The position numbers and the translations under genes are program-made. Source: Acidobacteriota bacterium (GTDB taxonomy: Bacteria; Acidobacteriota; Terriglobia; Terriglobales; Acidobacteriaceae). From it: a stretch of DNA of 35,048 bases. Shown in pieces: positions 33,413 to 35,048 of this stretch. Positions within the stretch are counted from its first letter, which is position 1. Every line of letters begins with the position of its first letter. The notes beneath the pieces were generated by a model, which was given only the letters and a program-made list of their open reading frames with translations, ran no database searches and was not told the DNA's origin. The stretch spans positions 1 to 35,048 of the forward strand of contig JAJXWS010000034.1 of NCBI GenBank assembly GCA_021781495.1, written 5' to 3'.

Positions 33413-34915
33413 TCATTCGCCCAAATGTGGCAGTTGGCCGAATTGCTTGGTAAACAGTCTGATCATCCACTGCCGATGCTCCATCATGTATTCGGAAAAT
33501 CGCTCGGGATGGGCCGGGTTGAACGTTGGCTCATCCCAATCAAGATTTTCGGCGTGGTAGTCTCGATCAATTGTCGCCTTGGAATCCAGCGGTAGATCGA
33601 TATTTCGTCCGAAGTATCGATTCCCTTCAAATTTGATATCCCTTGCGCCGCCCCATCCGGGTGCAATTGCATATTTGCCATCGTCATCGCGGTAAAGCTC
33701 GTGACCGTAATGTGCAGTTCCAGCCACATCAAAGATGTTGTTGCGGAAGATTGCCCCGCTCGCCCAACCTCCCCAATTGCTCACCAGCAGCACCTGCACG
33801 TCATCCATCGGAGCCGTATAGATGGCATTTTCTTCAATCTTCGTCTGGGCTGCTCCACTAAGGTTAAAAATGCGGTTGTGATCATTTCGGCTGATGTTGC
33901 GCTCAATAAGTGTGCCGGTGTTACCAAAATTTTCTCTGGGGTCGCGCTTTCCTGGCGTGCAGATCAACATAAAGCCGCCATCGTTGTCGTGGCTATAGTT
34001 GTAAAGAAAATGGGTATTTCGTGAGTTGAAATCCGAATCGAATCCTTCCCCGTCACGGGTTGAATGTGTATAGGCAGCCTCATTTAACTCAAAGAGGGAG
34101 TTATCCGTGCTCCATGGCCAAATTCCCGCGTTGTAGCTTCCGGCACGGTTATTGCAGTGAAGAGCAATATTATGCTTGATCAGTGCGCCATCTGTGGCGA
34201 TGGGGACGATTCCGTCACCACCTATGTCTTCTACGTAGTTGTCTTGAATCACAACATGGAGGCTTGGAAACCATTTGGAGCGAGCAACTTGATCGCTATG
34301 GCCTGCGATCGCTGAACGATCCACTTTCCAGATGATATTGCGCTCAATCCTCAGCCCATCGAAACGACTGGGCACTCTCTCCCCTACGGTTCGAAATAGA
34401 ATTCCACCGTTGTCCTTGCGCCCATTTGTTCCATTTACATCGTGGATATAGAGATCAGACACGACTATGTGATTCGCCGTTCCAAAATTCGTCACAGAAA
34501 CGAGGAGTCCACGCCGAAGCCCCTGATCCGTGCCATGATTTGTCAGCTCCAAATGATGCACTTCCACTTCTTGTACGTTCTCCAAGCGCACCACATCAAC
34601 TACCCTTCCGTCTCCATCGATACGCGGTAATGGCCCCGTGCCAAACCAATCAATTACGATCGGTGCGCCTTTCGCGCCAGAACTCTTTAAGGACAACTGG
34701 CCCTTCCAACGCGAACCGCATCGAAAGAGTATGCGGTCACCAGGGCTATAGTGACTCTCATTCACCATCTTGAGACTTTTCCATGGATGAAATGGCGACG
34801 TACCACTGGAGAGGTCATTGCCTGTTTTGGAATCCACAAAATAGGTGGTTGCTCGGAGGTAAACGGGAGTGAAAAAGAAATTCACGATTAATAGAAATAC
34901 GATGCGAATTCTCAC
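33413..34915 (-). CDS. Secreted right-handed beta-helix protein (pectate-lyase-like fold)
   Basis: About 500 residues from the chosen start. A signal-like core (IRIVFLLIVNFFFTPVYL) is followed by ATTYFVDSKTGNDLSSGTSP, the usual N-terminal cap of PbH1 polysaccharide-active proteins. Many beta-helix turns follow, with N/D-rich ends (IERNIIWKVDRSAI, VIQDNYVEDIGGDGIV, LIERNISRNDHNRIFNLSG, IFRNNIFDV). The fold includes polysaccharide lyases and hydrolases; catalytic residues cannot be assigned. The start is uncertain: GTG at 34915 sits just before the signal sequence. The frame stays open to a GTG at 35038, but that part runs through two palindromes and is not protein-like. GC is near 50%, lower than its neighbours, so acquisition by transfer is possible. 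Confidence 0.75.
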   Translation of the reverse strand: MRIRIVFLLIVNFFFTPVYLRATTYFVDSKTGNDLSSGTSPFHPWKSLKMVNESHYSPGDRILFRCGSRWKGQLSLKSSGAKGAPIVIDWFGTGPLPRIDGDGRVVDVVRLENVQEVEVHHLELTNHGTDQGLRRGLLVSVTNFGTANHIVVSDLYIHDVNGTNGRKDNGGILFRTVGERVPSRFDGLRIERNIIWKVDRSAIAGHSDQVARSKWFPSLHVVIQDNYVEDIGGDGIVPIATDGALIKHNIALHCNNRAGSYNAGIWPWSTDNSLFELNEAAYTHSTRDGEGFDSDFNSRNTHFLYNYSHDNDGGFMLICTPGKRDPRENFGNTGTLIERNISRNDHNRIFNLSGAAQTKIEENAIYTAPMDDVQVLLVSNWGGWASGAIFRNNIFDVAGTAHYGHELYRDDDGKYAIAPGWGGARDIKFEGNRYFGRNIDLPLDSKATIDRDYHAENLDWDEPTFNPAHPERFSEYMMEHRQWMIRLFTKQFGQLPHLGE

Positions 34916-34990
34916 AAAGAATGGCCTGCCCCCATTTTCCGCATACAAATCATACTCAGCTCGCCGCAGCCGTAGCGGTGGGAAAGTGGG

Positions 34991-35027
34991 AAACGCCAGG
35001 GGCGTTTTCCAAGCAGGCGAAGCCTGC
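34991..35027. repeat. Two adjacent small palindromes
   Basis: AAACGCC-AGG-GGCGTTT (34991-35007) and GCAGGC-GAA-GCCTGC (35013-35027) are both perfect. They sit in the likely intergenic region upstream of the beta-helix gene and look like dispersed REP-type palindromes. Copies elsewhere in the genome cannot be checked here. Confidence 0.55.
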
Positions 35028-35048
35028 GTCTTTTCCACCGCTTGCTTT

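Noticed and set aside
34916-35038. N-terminal extension of the beta-helix protein to GTG 35038
   Set aside because: The extra residues are encoded by two palindromes and Arg/Pro-rich sequence, and they would place the signal peptide 45 residues in. GTG 34915 fits better.

Overview
The window looks like a chromosomal segment of a GC-rich soil bacterium, most likely an acidobacterium of the Terriglobia / Acidobacteriaceae type. This is inferred from the mix of genes: a tig-clpP-clpX-lon-engB proteostasis block, an Oar/TonB-type outer-membrane protein with an N-terminal carboxypeptidase-regulatory-like domain, a DUF5916-type CBM9 plus beta-barrel protein, a Hanks kinase fused to a TolB-like domain and TPRs, and plant-polymer enzymes (GH51 arabinofuranosidase, tannase/feruloyl esterase family). 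No sequence search was possible, so the taxon is not proven.

Layout. 1-289: 3' end of an unidentified gene. 400-7022 (all minus): trigger factor, ClpP, ClpX, Lon and EngB, with a good sigma-70-like promoter upstream of tig and a second one in front of lon. The trigger factor starts with TTG behind a strong Shine-Dalgarno and carries a histidine-rich N-terminal extension. 7198-8074 (minus): a CPCC-type cysteine-rich protein and a small outer-membrane barrel protein. 8227-10619: an exported Gfo/Idh/MocA oxidoreductase and an exported aldose 1-epimerase, convergent and apparently sharing one bidirectional terminator. 10853-13339 (minus): DUF5916-like outer-membrane protein. 13465-15194 (minus): queC-queE-queD, three steps of queuosine/7-deazaguanine precursor synthesis. 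15436-18999 (plus): CurA-type NADP-dependent oxidoreductase and an Oar/TonB-like protein.

19178-27103 (minus) is the most interesting region. In transcription order it holds a LanM-like (DUF4135) peptide dehydratase without its LanC cyclase domain, a 67-residue cysteine-free peptide that looks like a RiPP precursor, a heme-oxygenase-like iron enzyme, a soluble Ser/Thr kinase with TolB-like and TPR domains, and a papain-like cysteine peptidase. An FHA-GAF-PP2C (SpoIIE-type) phosphatase follows after a 283-base gap. Junctions from precursor to peptidase are very tight (9-base and 12-base gaps, then a 14-base overlap), so these genes look like one operon. The set suggests a ribosomally made, post-translationally modified peptide in which Ser/Thr may be dehydrated but cannot form lanthionine with a cysteine of the same peptide. 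The modified peptide would be oxidised and perhaps cleaved, under phospho-signalling control. No dedicated transporter or LanC is visible.

27907-35048: a GH51 alpha-L-arabinofuranosidase (minus) and a tannase/feruloyl-esterase family protein (plus) share a 483-base divergent region. A small secreted protein of unknown function and a right-handed beta-helix protein follow. The right end is visibly poorer in GC (sampled 60-base lines about 48-50% against about 62% in lon) and ends in two small palindromes. No tRNA, rRNA, CRISPR array, insertion sequence or phage gene was recognised.
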